NCBI GenBank assembly: GCA_951213105.1
Contig: OX578138.1
Span: 95,712,914-95,776,913, forward strand
Direction of reading: 5' to 3'
From: Amaurobius ferox
Lineage: Eukaryota > Arthropoda > Arachnida > Araneae > Amaurobiidae
DNA length: 64,000 nucleotides
Shown here piece after piece: positions 33,551 to 46,212 of the stretch. The position numbers and the translations under genes are program-made. The notes below the pieces were generated by a model. The model was given only the letters and a program-made list of their open reading frames with translations. It was not told where the DNA came from and did no database searches. The first letter of the stretch is position 1; each line of letters starts with the position of its first letter.

Positions 33551-34110
33551 AAATGCCGAAATTATCCATTGCATGCGGTTATTTATTTTACTTAATTGCA
33601 ATTTCCTGTGGCTAATGCTGCCCAGCTTTCTGGATCCTGTTCATGGGTGTATAGCTGGCGATTAAACGAAATGATTTTATATATATAATGAAATTTAATA
33701 ATTGTATTGGTAACTAAACAAAACACCAATATACTTTCGTTTTAATATTCAATCATTTTTCTATTAATATCTATTTCATTATTTTATCTCCTTCTCACAT
33801 TTTGGAAGGGGATAGAATAAATTTTGTTTAGGAACTAAATAAAGGTTGTCCAAATGGATGCATTTAAAGCAATTTATTTTTATCACTTCGGGCTGTAAAT
33901 AAAAATATTATAAAACTCAGACCTGAAAGGGCAGAAATAGTGAATATTGCATGGACACGTTAATAAAATGAACGTACTTTCTTGCTCATTTAAACACTAA
34001 TAGAAATAGTGATAAGGAATTTGCTAACTAACAGTATCTGCGTTAACATTACAATTTAGACAAACCACGGTAATGTTCATATTTTTGAGTAAATATATTT
34101 CCATTAAATC

Positions 34111-34392
34111 AAACTGTTTCTTCTTCGACCGTCCAACCTACCCGAAGGTGTAAGGTATATATGTGGATGGCAGTAACGTGCAACCCAAGACATGAACCCA
34201 CTAGGGGCGGTATCAACAGGTACCATACCCTCCTTCCACTGCCGCCAATCGCTCGGAAGGATCTTCTGGCCTGCATAATTAAATTATCAGTACTAAGCGT
34301 CAACACGAGGCAGTTTAGTCAGTCCGGGAATCGAACCCGTGTCGTTCGAGAGCAATTCCCGAGCGCTAATTACTGGACTGCTCCACCCTCTA
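34111..34392 (-). mobile_element. tRNA-headed SINE, copy 3 first tandem unit
   Basis: On the minus strand it starts with a tRNA-like head (box A region AGTAATTAGCGCTCGG, box B GGGTTCGATTCCCGG near 34,330-34,345), followed by the same SINE body. The left flank AAACTGTTTCTT matches the target duplication of the copy 2 SINE, showing that this is the same ancient insertion. The right duplication has decayed. Confidence 0.8.
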
Positions 34393-35015
34393 ATAACTAC
34401 TGCTTGTAAGGTAACCACTTACAGAACCTTCTTGAAAAAAGCAGGCGTATGCCAGTAACGTGACTACAATTACTTCGAAGGCGTTATAAGACCCCTTCTT
34501 CAGGCCAAAAGACAGGAAGAGACGTATACGCTCTTAACAATCGCTACGAACGAACTGCGGCGAAACAAACAACCCATATAGAGCTAGAACACGCGGCAAA
34601 TATTCGCATATGGGTCATATATTCCTTTTAAATAAACAACGTTAAAATACCACAACTTGATGCTAGGGATCTCTCTCTCACCCACGAAGACGAGGAGGTA
34701 GGTAAATGAAATGTTATGCATTGATGTGATATTTAAAATAAAACAAAAATAAAAAATATGAACATTTTAATTATTGTTAAAAATGACTGAAGTTTTGAAG
34801 GAGAAAATATAGTCAAAATTTTCTGAAGGAATAAAGGTAAAATTAACTGCAGTAGGGTTCAACTCAACTTTTTCATACCAAAATCTATTATTAAATAGCT
34901 TATAAGATATATTTTGTAAATTTTACAATAACAAATTTGAAAAATAGGTATGACTGGTCTAAATGATCCCAATTCAAGTGTTTTACACCTCACTTTAAAT
35001 GACTTAAAATATATC
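34393..35015. other. Non-coding module D, first tandem unit
   Basis: Aligns with 36,591-37,215 and, with more divergence, 18,970-19,560 and 46,205-46,800. No coding evidence. Confidence 0.5.
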
Positions 35016-37215
35016 GATTTTTTTGGAATCTCACCGAGTCACCCGAACATAAACTCAATTACGCAATCGATCATTTTATAGGAAAAAAAATTCTGAAAAT
35101 AACCGTTTAGAGATTTATGCCTAATGACAACTTTTTAAGGAACAAATGTACTACCTTCATGAGGAAAGCGGTGGAAATTTTAATGTACATTATTCGCGGC
35201 CTTAAATCTCCTTTCTCACGTTGATTTGATTGGCAATACCGTCCATGCGGCCTTAATTTTACATTGCTTTAGACAGAAAGGCAAATTACGCAAAATCCGT
35301 AATCCGTAGTATGAGGTTATATCCCGTAGAATCTACGAAGAGTCCGTAGGAATCGGCATTTCTGGTCTTGAGTTGGATCAGTGGGAATCGTCGTTTGCGA
35401 GCGTGATTTTAACAATCGCGAGGGAACTGATTGATTACCAGATAAATGAGAACTCCGATCTCAAAATCAGTGCCTCTTTTCAAATTCGTAACATTTTCGG
35501 AAAATTCGTGAACGATTTCCGTTTTCATGATGTTTTCGGAACTTCTGTAAACATCGTGTATGGCGAATTTTTTCTTCAACATCCATGCGTAAACATACGT
35601 ATTGCTTAATTTTCAAAGCATATTTCCTTGTTTAATAGCATGGAATACACGTATAGAGGAGTTAATTTGATCTCAGGTTTGAAGAATAAAAATCTTTGCA
35701 TTTTTGTCCATTTAAAAACATTTCGTATAAAATAAAAATATAAAAAAATGCCGAAATTATCCATTGCATGCAGTTATTTGTTTCACTTATTTGCAATTTG
35801 CTGTGGCTAATACTGCCCGGCATTCTGGATCCAACCGATACCTATTACAACTTAAGATTAAACGAAATAATTTCATATATACAATGAAATTTAATAATGT
35901 TAATGGTGTATAAACAAAAAAGTCAATATACTTCCCTTTTAGTATTCAATCATTATTCTATTAATATTTATTTCATTATTCTATCTCCGTCTCACATTTT
36001 GGAAGGGGATAGAGTAAATTCTGTTTTGGAACTAAATAAAGGTTATCCAAATGGATGCAGTTGAAGCAATTTATTTTTATCACTTCGGGCTGTAAATAAA
36101 AATATTATAAAATTCAGACCTGAAAGGGCAGAAATAGTGAATATTGCATGGACACGTTAATCCAATGAACGTACTTTTTTGCTCATTTAAACACTAATAA
36201 AAATAGTGATAAGGAGTTTGCTAACTAACATGTATCTGCGTTAACTGTACAATTTAGACAAACCACGGTAATGTTCATATTTTTGAGTACATACATTACC
36301 ATTAAATCAAACTGTTTCTTCTTTGACCGTCCAACCTACCCGAAGGTGTAAGGTATATGTGTGGACGGCAGTAACGTGTCACCAATGACATGAACCCACT
36401 AGGGGCGGTATCAACAGGTACCATAACCTCTTTCGACTGCCGCCAATCGCTCGGAAGGACTTTCTGGCCTGCATATTTAAAGTGCATGTTCTAAGCGTGG
36501 ACACGAGGCAGTTTAGGCAGTCCGGGAATCGAACCCGTGTCGTTCGAGAGCAATTCCCGAGCGCAAATTTCTGGACTGCTCCACCCTCTAATAACTAATG
36601 CTTGTAAGATTACCACTTACAGAAATTTCTTGAAAAAACCAGGCATAAGCCTGTCAGGTGTATACGATTACTTCGAAGGCGTTATAAGACCCCTTCTTAA
36701 GGCCGAAAGACAGGTAGAACAGTATACGCCCTTAACAACCGCTAAGAACGAACTGCGGCGAATCAAACAACCCATATAGAGCTAGAACACGCGGCAAATA
36801 TTCGCATATGGGTCATATATGCCTTTTAAATAAACAACGTTAAAATACCACAACTTGATGTTAGGGATCTCTCTCTCACCGACGAAGACGAGGAGTTAGA
36901 TAAATGAAATGTGATGCATTGATGTGATATTTATTATAAAACAAATATAAAAAATATGAACATTTTAATTATTGTTAAAAATGACTGGGAGTTTTGAGGG
37001 AGGTAATATAGTCAAACTTTTCTGAAGGAAGAAAGGTAAAACTAACTGCAGTATGGATCAACTCAACTTTTTCATACGAAAATCTATTATTAAATAGCTT
37101 ATAGGATATTTTTTGTAAATTTTACAAGAACAAATTTTAAAAATCGGTATGACTGGTCTAAATGATCACAATTATAGTGTTTTACACCTCACTTTAAATG
37201 ACCTGAAATATATCG
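35016..37215. repeat. Tandem duplication of about 2.19 kb, second copy
   Basis: Second copy of the 32,831-35,015 unit with a few per cent substitutions. Its right end continues without a break into the remainder of module D, so this copy holds the ancestral right junction. The left junction sits at ATATCGA followed by a T-run. Confidence 0.85.
36309..36590 (-). mobile_element. tRNA-headed SINE, copy 3 second tandem unit
   Basis: Paralogue of the SINE at 34.1 kb created by the tandem duplication. It keeps box B (GGGTTCGATTCCCGG near 36,520-36,535) and the SINE body with its GACCGTCCAACCTACC start. The 80-codon ORF 36,537-36,779 overlapping its head is spurious. Confidence 0.8.
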
Positions 37216-39829
37216 ATTAATGCCATGCTTAAAATGTACCCCCGGGAATGTAACTCCCCCTCCCACGTGGAGAGCAATGTATGTTATAAACACAAAATGT
37301 GTATATCGGTTTTTTTTCACAAGAATGATTGAAACTGCTAAGTGTCCTGATCATTGAGCCATAAATAACCCCATTTAGACATGATTATGTCAAATTTTGT
37401 CTTAGCCTGCCATGTTAAAGAAATATAAAATTTCGAATACATTTACAACTTTTCGCCCGAATTAAAATAAAATAAATCTATCTAGTTCTAGATTTTTGGA
37501 TAAAGTCGGATATAAAGTTTCGTGAAAATTCGTTAATATTTATGGCGGGAATTTATTTTTTCCCTATATTAAATAATTTTTAATTAAAAACTAATTAATA
37601 TAAACTACTTAATATATTTTACTGAAATTTGTTTTATATATTTTTTGGGATAATGTGATTATTTCCTAAAAATTTCGCAGCAATTTGTGAATTTTAAATT
37701 TACTTAAAAAATGTTTGAATAATTAGGTCCCATAGGGTTCAATTTATTTCATTTCTTCAACCCGGGTTCAATAAAAAACTAATTGGGTGGTATTATTTAT
37801 TTACATTCATATAGGTCCCACAGACGGTCTGAAAAACATACTAAAATTTCATTTTGATAAAGTCATTTTTACGGCAGTTATCGTGCTAACGGACAGACAG
37901 ACAGACCGACCGACAGAGTGAACAAAGTCATAAACACTTTTCAACTATGTTGTAAAGTGTTAAAAAGTCGAAATTTGAATAAATTTTGCAAATATTTTAG
38001 AAATTTTAATTGAAATTAAAAACATTCCAGCATGCCGCTGTTAAAATTCATGCTTTATAGTTGTTAATTTGATCAATATCAATCTCGAATAATAGACAAT
38101 TCAAATAATTACATATGTTTAAAAATTTCATTTAAAAGCTGACTGGGTTTATGGGTTACAAAATTATATTACAGTCCGGATGCGGAATAGGAAGTAACTG
38201 TGCATTAGCCAAGCAATGCCGTTCGGATATATACAGTGTACTGTAACTTGTCTTACTTTATTTCTATTAGCTGTGGCTTAACAATGGCCCAGCTTTCCAG
38301 ATTTATTTCCAGGTAAGGTATGGCCTGTTTCATTAAATAAAATCGCTTTATTTATAAAGTGTAATTTTAGAATATTATCGGTACATATCAATCTCCATCA
38401 ATTTATTCGTAATTCCCTTTTAATTTTTTACAATCTCATAATCTATAAGTAATGTTATCTGTTATCATTTTGGGACCTAACTAAAACTGACCAAAGGGCT
38501 GCAGTCGAAACATTTGCCTGTGATTTGATTGGCTATAAATAAAATATAGTGAAATTCAAACTTCGATAGGCAAAATTAGAGCCAATATCCACCGAAAATT
38601 TACTTAAATTTCGAACTCTTCTTTCTTATTTATCACCTGCAGAAATAGTGATTTTGAATGAAACCATTTGCTTAAAAATTTACCCCTCCCCTTTTTAACA
38701 CTTTACAACACAGTTGAAAAATGTTTATGACTTTGTTCATTCATTCTATCTGTCTGTCCCTTCACATGATAGCTGCCATAAAAATAACTTTATCAAAATG
38801 AAATTTTAGTATGTGGTTGAGACGGTCTGCGGGACAAAATGAAATACATTACACCCTCTGGGACCTAATTCTTCAAACATTTTTTTAAGGAAATTTAAAA
38901 TTCACAAATTGCTTCGAAAATTTTAGAAAATATTCAAATTATGCCATAAAATATATAAAAAAATTCAGCAAAAAAGTACAGTAGTTTAAAAAAAATATTA
39001 AAATAATAATTGCGCCGATATTATATGAATAGATCATGTGACCCATTTCAAAATAAAATCTCTCTTGTGTCAAAACCGTAATTTTTAAAGTTATTTTTAA
39101 TTTATATTTAGTGTTGCATCCGTCCTGAAACCCATTTATTTTTTATTTTCGTCTCTGCATCTGTATTCTGCTCCAACGCAATGACATTTTTTTATAGTTT
39201 AAATTGTCATCAAACTTTCATTAATTATACAATGAAGTCTAACTTCCACGTGTGGAAAATGTAAACACATCATACTGTAAGATGAGTTGTATAAGAATTG
39301 CTGAATTTCTTTAACTCAAACTTATTTTGCTCTAGAGTCTGAAATATAGCTAATATAAATGAAACAGTCGTTAATTTTATATAGAGAAGCAGACGATTCT
39401 GTAGTATTGCTTTTTTCGATGACGTTTTAAACATGGAGTTAGAAAGTACTTTTACGTCCATGGTTTTAAGATTTTAAGTAAAATGAATGATTGCAGTATT
39501 GTAATAATTTTAACAATATCGCCGTTGAATGAAAGGAATGGATAAAAGTTTATGAACGAAATATTCCCTTCTTTTATATAAAGAGCCAGGCGATTTATAT
39601 TCCGATGGCGTTATTTGAATAAAATTCATTTGTTTTCGATGCAGATTTCAAGTATAATAAATTATTTTAGTATTGTTGTAATTTTAAAACTATCACCACT
39701 GAATGTATCGCATTTTAGAGATGCTTAAATACAATTTCAATGCAGTTGGAAAGTTTTTCATAATCAATATTTATGGATGAATGTTATTTCTATATCATGT
39801 TTAGTGTAAATAAACAACAGGTCGAGAAA
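37216..39829. other. Modules D (end) and H of copy 3, with long inverted repeat
   Basis: From about 37,555 this matches copy 1 (2,720-4,555). The inverted-repeat arms are at about 37,610-37,965 and 38,690-38,985. Between them lies about 700 bases of module H that resembles 23,670-24,190 and includes an exon-like stretch of about 42 bases at 38,260-38,315, bounded by TTCTATTAG and CAG then GTAAGG. No recognised gene. Confidence 0.55.
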
Positions 39830-40839
39830 ACTGGCAGGTTGTTCTTTTCCGATCAATACTAAAATCTAATCAGCACCAGAGAATCGTACAAGTAACTTAT
39901 CTACCAAATTTTGTGAAATTTTGTTAATTAATATTTTAGATAGAGTGGATACATGAAAATTTTACGGGCCATTTCGCAAAACAAGGCGGGTTCTGTTTTT
40001 ACGAGTCGTACCAAAAATTTTTCAGCACCAGGGTCAAACCCAAGTGACTTACCTACCAAATTTTATGAAATTCGGTCCATAAGTTTTTGCATTAGAGAGG
40101 ATACATACATTGCATAGACACACAGCCAGACAGACACACACACAGACGTCATGCTAAAAATAGTATTTGCGTATTCTAGAGGTCTCGAAACGTGCAAATC
40201 CGTCGAAAACTCGTGTTGCGATTTTCGACATGATTCCAATTCTTTCCCTATACATTACCATGTATTGCAGGAAAAGTAAAAATGACTATCTACAACTGAC
40301 AAATCACTCCAATAGTTATGTATGTTTTACGTCACAAAATTAGGAAGATATACGTATCACGCAATATAATTAATTGACTTATGTATTCATCAGTAATATT
40401 CAGAATATTCCTAGAAAAGGTTTTACTTTCGTACTGTGTTTCTTTTTTCTCTACGAATAAAATACATTAAAACTTATTTTTATTTCATTTACTGCAAAAT
40501 TTTTATGCAGACAATAAACAATTAAAATTATTCTGACAAATAAATTTCACACAAATTGAGTAAAAATAAAATAAGTAATTTAAACGGAGATTCCTATTTG
40601 ATACATTATTCCACCTAATTTTTACTAATTTGAGGGAAGTATTGTAAATTGAAAACAAGAGACACCTACACATACCAAATCACTACAATATTTATGTAAA
40701 TGTATCTTCATAAAATGAGGGCGATATAATATTTTCTTAAAATTAGGATTGTGTACATCACTAAACTTCAATAATCGTAGTGATTGTAAGCATTGTATGT
40801 TGAGGAATCTCTAAAGATATTTTTATACTGAGTTCTCAG
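39830..40839. other. A-like non-coding segment of copy 3
   Basis: Positions 39,830-40,270 resemble 15,080-15,560 and 41,340-41,840 (motifs such as ATTTTGTGAAAT and the CACAGACAG tract). Positions 40,300-40,520 repeat the 4,770-4,970 segment. No ORF of interest. Confidence 0.5.
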
Positions 40840-43430
40840 AACAGGTCTTAAGCACCTGTATAATTTTGTGATGGAACGTCCATGAGCATACACATTTCGT
40901 TTTCTATAGTAAATTTACATTGCCGGATCGAATAAAAGTGGTTGCTAAGCAAGAATATAAAAAGTTATGATACAAACTCTATAACAAAGCAAGAAAATCT
41001 GATATGAGTTGTATATGACTTTCCCTACAAACTCGAATTCATATTCTATTTATTTCTTTATAATTCATTAAATTCAGTTTAATTGCACAAAATAACACTC
41101 GTAATTGCTTGAAATTACACTGAATTTGCACTTTTAATCCAATTTTTTTGTTTTCGTTTAGTAATGGGACGTATTTTCAAAGACAGCGGAGAATAATAAG
41201 AAAAAAATAGAATACCTCGAGAACAGTTTGTCCTAGTAAGTGGTACTTACCTCGAGAACAGTTTGTCCTATTAGTGGAATTTGTCTTTTTTTTAATATAA
41301 AAAATTGAAACAAGCATTTAAATGATACATTTAAGCAGCAAACGTTGTCTTTATTTTAGACTTTGGCGAATTCTGCGGGCCGTTTCGTAAATGAGGCAGA
41401 TTCTTTTCTGCCGAATCCTACCAAAATCTGATCAGCAACAAAGTGTGTCTCAAGCATAACTTCATCTACCACATTTAGTGGAACTTGGTCCATTAGATTT
41501 TTAGCTTGAGTGGGTATATTCGATTTTTGAGGGATATTTCGCAAAAAGAAGGCAGGTTCTTTTATCCCGAATCGTAGAAATATCTAATCAACATCAGGGT
41601 CACCCACACTTGATTTACCTATAAAATGTTATGAAATTTGGAAACTTAGTTTTTGAGTAAGAGTGGATACATACATTGCACTGACAGACACACACACACA
41701 GGCACACACAAACAGACGTCACGGTAAAAAGTGTTTCTTCTTGTTCTAGAAGTCCCAAACGTGTAGATCCGTCGAAAACTCGAGTTGCGATTTTCGACAT
41801 AATTCAAATACTTTCCCTATACATTACCATGTAGTATAGGGAAATCGTAAGAAAAAGTCTGCCCCACCCGAAAGTATACGGCAGATGAAAATCGTCACGA
41901 CAGCAATCCCATGCCACTCAGCCCACCGCCCGAACGAGCAATAGGTCAGAAAACCTGGTTGGAGAAATCACGACTCAAGACTCCCAACTCGGTCCCGCAA
42001 CGCGGAAATGGACAACGGGGACCATATAACTAGAAACCATACAACTGGGCCTAAAATGTCAAAAGAATCGATCTGCAATCCGAAAGTACAACCACTCTAA
42101 ATAAGAAAGCACCATTCTTAATAGCAAACTTCAGCTACAAGAAAATTCTCAATTGTTTCAAAATAAAGATTAAAAGTGGCAAACTCAGGAGAAAATAATA
42201 TTTCTTAAATATGTAAAACTTTAACGGAATACATGATAAACTTAATTAGCATGAGGTGTGAATAACATGTTAAAGTTTAACATGTTTTATTCATCATGTA
42301 ATAATACTAAAAACAAATTATCATTTGTAATCATCAAAGACAAGACTTGATAAGTTTAAAAGCGCAAAAAGAGAATATTGGATGCACATAATGGATACAA
42401 ATTACATTTCTAAAACTTATAAAAACATAATAATTGAAAGATCTAAAGATCTTGTTTAAAATAAATAGGGAAGAATTATTTCCGAATTTCTATCCAGAGT
42501 TCACCATCATAGATATTGTGTTGTATTGTTCCTATGTCTTGTTCACAAGCAGAATGTAATACAGGGAAAGAGTAAAAGTTAAGAAATGAACTCGGTAACA
42601 TAGCAAGATAGAAGTAAAAATATGTAAAGCATTGTTTAATAAGTAAGAATCGACAATAAATCTGTTCCAGATATCTACAAACTATCCAGAACAGCAAACA
42701 CATATACTTGTAAATTGATATCGAGATAATTATACTAAAATCAATTAGATAATCATAGTAAAATCAATTAGATAATCGTAGTAAAATCGCTTAAAAGCTC
42801 AATATCTTTGACATATATTGGGCATTTGAGTAATATTTATATTGCATGGAAACCAGAAAGAAAAACTTTAAATAAATTATTATAATTTTTTTTTAATTTA
42901 TACTAGAATGTATCAAGACATAGACAGCATATTAAAAGAAATGCCTGCCTAAATAAAACACCATTTAGTCTTAATAATTTTGAGAAAATTAAATGTGTTA
43001 AAAATAATAAATTGTAATTTACAAATGGAAATAAATATATAAAAGAAATTAAAAATTAAAAAAAAAATTTAAATTAATTATATAGTGCGGTCAAATATTA
43101 TGAAAGCGGTCATTACATAGTGAATTCAAATATATAAATCAAACAATTAATTTACATTGGATTACGATGAAATTGACATTTTTCGAATTATTGCTGAAAC
43201 GATAAACATTAATGAAATTCATTAAAAATTCTATACATGTATGTAACACGTTTGAAACAATCTTGGGGGTAATAAAAGTTTAACATTGTAATAAATTTAA
43301 ATTTTTCAACTACTATTATATATTCCAGCACGAGTTAAAATGTTTATAAATGTGCCATACCTTCAGATTATGTGGATCATGTATTTTTTATACATTTATT
43401 TATTCAAAAAATATAGCTCCTTATAAAATT
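40840..43430. other. Non-coding modules A and B of copy 4
   Basis: Collinear with 14,861-17,290. An insertion of about 290 bases at 41,012-41,306, absent from copy 2, carries two tandem copies of CTCGAGAACAGTTTGTCCTA about 33 bases apart (41,217 and 41,250). The GC-richer island is at 41,860-42,060. No recognised gene. Confidence 0.55.
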
Positions 43431-43879
43431 CTTTAAAACATTGATTAAAAAAGTCTGGACATTTAAAAAATTAACTATTTTGTACCGATATTCAATATTT
43501 CTAAATGAAACTAGCATTTCAATCCATGTTTTTTATGACTCGTATCAGCGATCTCATTCTTGGATATAAAATTAAATTATGAAAAAAAGAAAGAAATAGG
43601 TCTTTAAATAAGAAAAGAATCTGGCTGCAATTTAGAACAATTGCAGTTTAAGCTAGATAACAGAGCAAATTATCTATATTTTACAAACTTTTGAACAAAA
43701 GTATTACGACTTAATGAATTGTCCCACTTACCAAATCTGTGGTAGTTTTCTTAAATTCTTAGATCGTAAATTCAATAAAATCGATTCCAAACCCTAAATA
43801 AAACTTTGTAGTTTGATCTAGTATAATATGATTGCTAAAATTTTAAATAAATAGAATTTTCACTGTGAACGTGAATGTT
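43431..43879. other. Segment lost from copy 2
   Basis: Positions 43,431-43,590 align with 31,325-31,545 of copy 3. Beyond that, to 43,879, there is no match elsewhere in the window and no coding evidence. Confidence 0.45.
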
Positions 43880-44300
43880 ATTACACACGTTCCGTTCCCC
43901 TCCGGCCGTCCAAACTGTTGCTCAAGTCCTTGCTGACGAGCCGGACGGTCTGGGTCTTCAACACGTTCCGTTCCCCTGGGTCTTCAACACGTTCCGTTCC
44001 CCTCCGGCCACACATTTAATTGCCGTAAACCTTTGGGTTGGCTGTGTGGTCTGGGCCTTCTACACGTTCCGTTCCCCGGCCACACAAGCAGCAACCATAA
44101 GGCTTCGGGTTGGTCGTGTGGTCTGGGCTTTCAGCACGTTCCGTTCCCACGGCCGTTCAATTTGTTGCTCAAGCCCACTGGATGAGTCGGACGGTCTGGG
44201 TCTTCAACACGTTCTGTTTCAGTGGCCCGGCCGTCCAAACAGCTGCTCATGTCCCAAGACGAGTCGGACGGTTTGGGCTTTCACGTTTCAATGGCGATTT
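43880..44300 (+). repeat. Tandem array of SINE-tail monomers (about 73-76 bp)
   Basis: The phrase CACGTTCCGTTCCC recurs at 43,885, 43,961, 43,987, 44,062, 44,134 and 44,207 (diverged), with a last trace at 44,281. Steps are mostly 72-76 bases, with one 26-base partial unit. Each monomer continues with GGCC(G/A)-type sequence and ends with GGACGGTCTGGGTCTTCAA or a GTGTGGTCTGGG variant, which is the 3' tail of the SINEs in this window (compare 50,320-50,400 and 22,872-22,934). The 166-codon ORF 43,875-44,375 reads straight through and is a by-product of the repeat. Confidence 0.8.
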
Positions 44301-45933
44301 CCAGATGAGGCAGAATTACTAATGTCATGTGGTATTTCGAGTACCCTAGGGAGTATCTCCCGTCAGCAGCTTTGAAAGGCTTTATGATATCCCATTCCAT
44401 GAGCGATAAAATGGGCCCTTTCCTGTAAAAATCGGAGTTTCTTGGAGACTATAAATCATTGCGTTTTTTCTATTTTAAAACGTTTCGTATAGAATAAAAC
44501 TATTTTTTTTAAATGTCGCAACTATCCATTGCATATTGGTATTTACTTTACCTTATTTCAATTTGCTGTGGTCTAATGCTGCCCAGCTTTCTGGATCCAT
44601 TAACCAGATTAACGCCTTTATGATTAAATGAAATCATTTTATGTATAATACTCAGTTTCATAATATTATTGGTATACGAACAAAACGCCAATATAATTCC
44701 CTGTAGATAATCTCCTTATACTCAGGAAATAGATAGAATAATGTTACGTTTTTTTTTGCCTAATTAAAGTTTGTCGAAATGGATGCAGTCCAAACAATGT
44801 ATTTTTATCTTTTCGGGCTGAAAATAAAGTATTATAAAATTCAGACCACCTTAAATGGCAGAAATAATACATGCATTAAAATATTTTTCCAATATCCGTA
44901 TTTTCTTGCTCATTTTAACACTTAAGGAAATACTGATCTGATATGTAGTCATTTGCTTAAAGAATCCTTCCCTCCCACCCTCTTCCATATTTATTGCAAA
45001 TAAATAGTATGAGGGTCAAAAGAAAAGATCAAATATTGAAAATGGGATTGGACAAAAAGTGGGCGTGGTCATATACGAAATTGATACATGTCCCGGTAAT
45101 TCACAACTGAATATTTTTGACATTTTCTAAATAATGCTTACTTTCTATAATTGAACATAAATTGTCTTAATATTCTTGTTTAATTTCTTGTAGGAAGCTA
45201 GGAAACGAAGCCACAGTAATACCTGTCTGGATCCCTATTCAAAAGATGAGTGAAATTTTTCTTTTACAATTATTAAGGGGATATATACGTATAATATAAA
45301 CTATTATTTATAAATTCAACAATGATATGCAGAATATCCCTAGAAGAGGTTTTATTTTATTAGAGTCCCTTTAACAGTATTATTTTATTTGAGCTTTATT
45401 TTAGTCAGCAAAACTTATTTTATTTTATTAACTGTACTTTATTTTATTACTTTCTGCAGGCAAAATCCAAAAAAAAAACACAAATTCTTCATTTTTTCCG
45501 ATGCAATGTGTAAATCAGAATAAATTTAGGTTGTAAAAATACTTAAAACTAACCGTACAATTTCAACTAAACAACTTGCATTAAAAATACCCATCATTTT
45601 TATATACATAAGGGAATATGCTAAACTTGGATTTTAAATTAAATAAAATACTTACAAAAAATATTAAATCAGAGCAGTTTCATTCTGTAGTCCGAAAATC
45701 CTTTTACTCCACATCACATGCGAAAGATTGAGACCATATTCTTAATGATGCGACAGAACTGATGTCGCAGTACATTATTTTAACAGAACGCCTCCTCAAC
45801 AAATAACAGTTAGTTGCACTGGAAGAATTTGTTAACTCACAGTGTCTGCGTTAACTGTACAGTGCTGTTAACTGCACAAACCACAGTAATATTGATATTT
45901 TGTAGTACGTATATTTTAATTAAGCCAAACTGC
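44301..45933. other. Non-coding module C of copy 4
   Basis: From about 44,540 this matches 17,300-18,677 closely. The acceptor-like TTTCTTGTAG at about 45,185-45,194 and the open stretch with CLDPYSKDE are kept. 44,301-44,540 has no match in copy 2 but ends with the module C flank seen in copy 3 (CGTTTCGTATAGAATAAAA). Confidence 0.5.
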
Positions 45934-46212
45934 ATCTTCTTCGACAGTCCGACCTACACGAATGTGTAAGGTATATGTTTAGGCGGCCGGGAAGTGCCTC
46001 CCAATTAGGACTGGGATTCAGGGACGCCATCCATAGGCACCGTATCCTCCATCCACTACCGCCAATCGCTCGAAAGGACATACGGACCCACATATTTTAA
46101 GTACCTGTACACCGCGTGAACACGCGAACAGTTTGGGCATTCCGGGAATCGAACACTGAAGAGGAAAATACCCGCGCGCTAACCACTTGGCTGTGCCAAC
46201 CCCTAAAAACTG
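45926..46212 (-). mobile_element. tRNA-headed SINE (copy 4)
   Basis: Orthologue of the copy 2 SINE at 18.7 kb: box B GTTCGATTCCCGG and box A-like GGTTAGCGCGCGGG on the minus strand near 46,135-46,190. The flanking duplications are AAACTGC(A/T)TCTT and AAACTGCTTCTT. The 70-codon ORF over it is spurious. Confidence 0.85.

Larger units (their letters stand above)
32831..35015. repeat. Tandem duplication of about 2.19 kb, first copy
   Basis: GGAATCTCATCGAGTCACCC at 32,841 recurs at 35,025 with one change (offset 2,184), and similarity runs until GACTTAAAATATATCGAT (35,001-35,018), whose partner is at 37,200 (offset about 2,199). The unit contains a short ORF region, module C with the AATGCTGCCCAGC phrase, a tRNA-headed SINE and part of module D. 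Confidence 0.85.
28895..40839. repeat. Segmental duplication, copy 3 (rearranged)
   Basis: Modules B (28.9-31.5 kb), C and D (33.6-37.5 kb, themselves tandemly doubled), H (37.56-39.83 kb) and an A-like part (39.83-40.84 kb) are present, but E, F, G, I and J are missing or not recognised. It is more diverged from copies 2 and 4 than they are from each other, and its module H matches copy 1 best. Boundaries estimated by eye. Confidence 0.7.

Noticed and set aside
43875..44375. 166-codon plus ORF with internally repeated peptide
   Set aside because: It reads through a tandem array of SINE-tail monomers; the peptide repeats come from the DNA repeat and no known protein is recognised.
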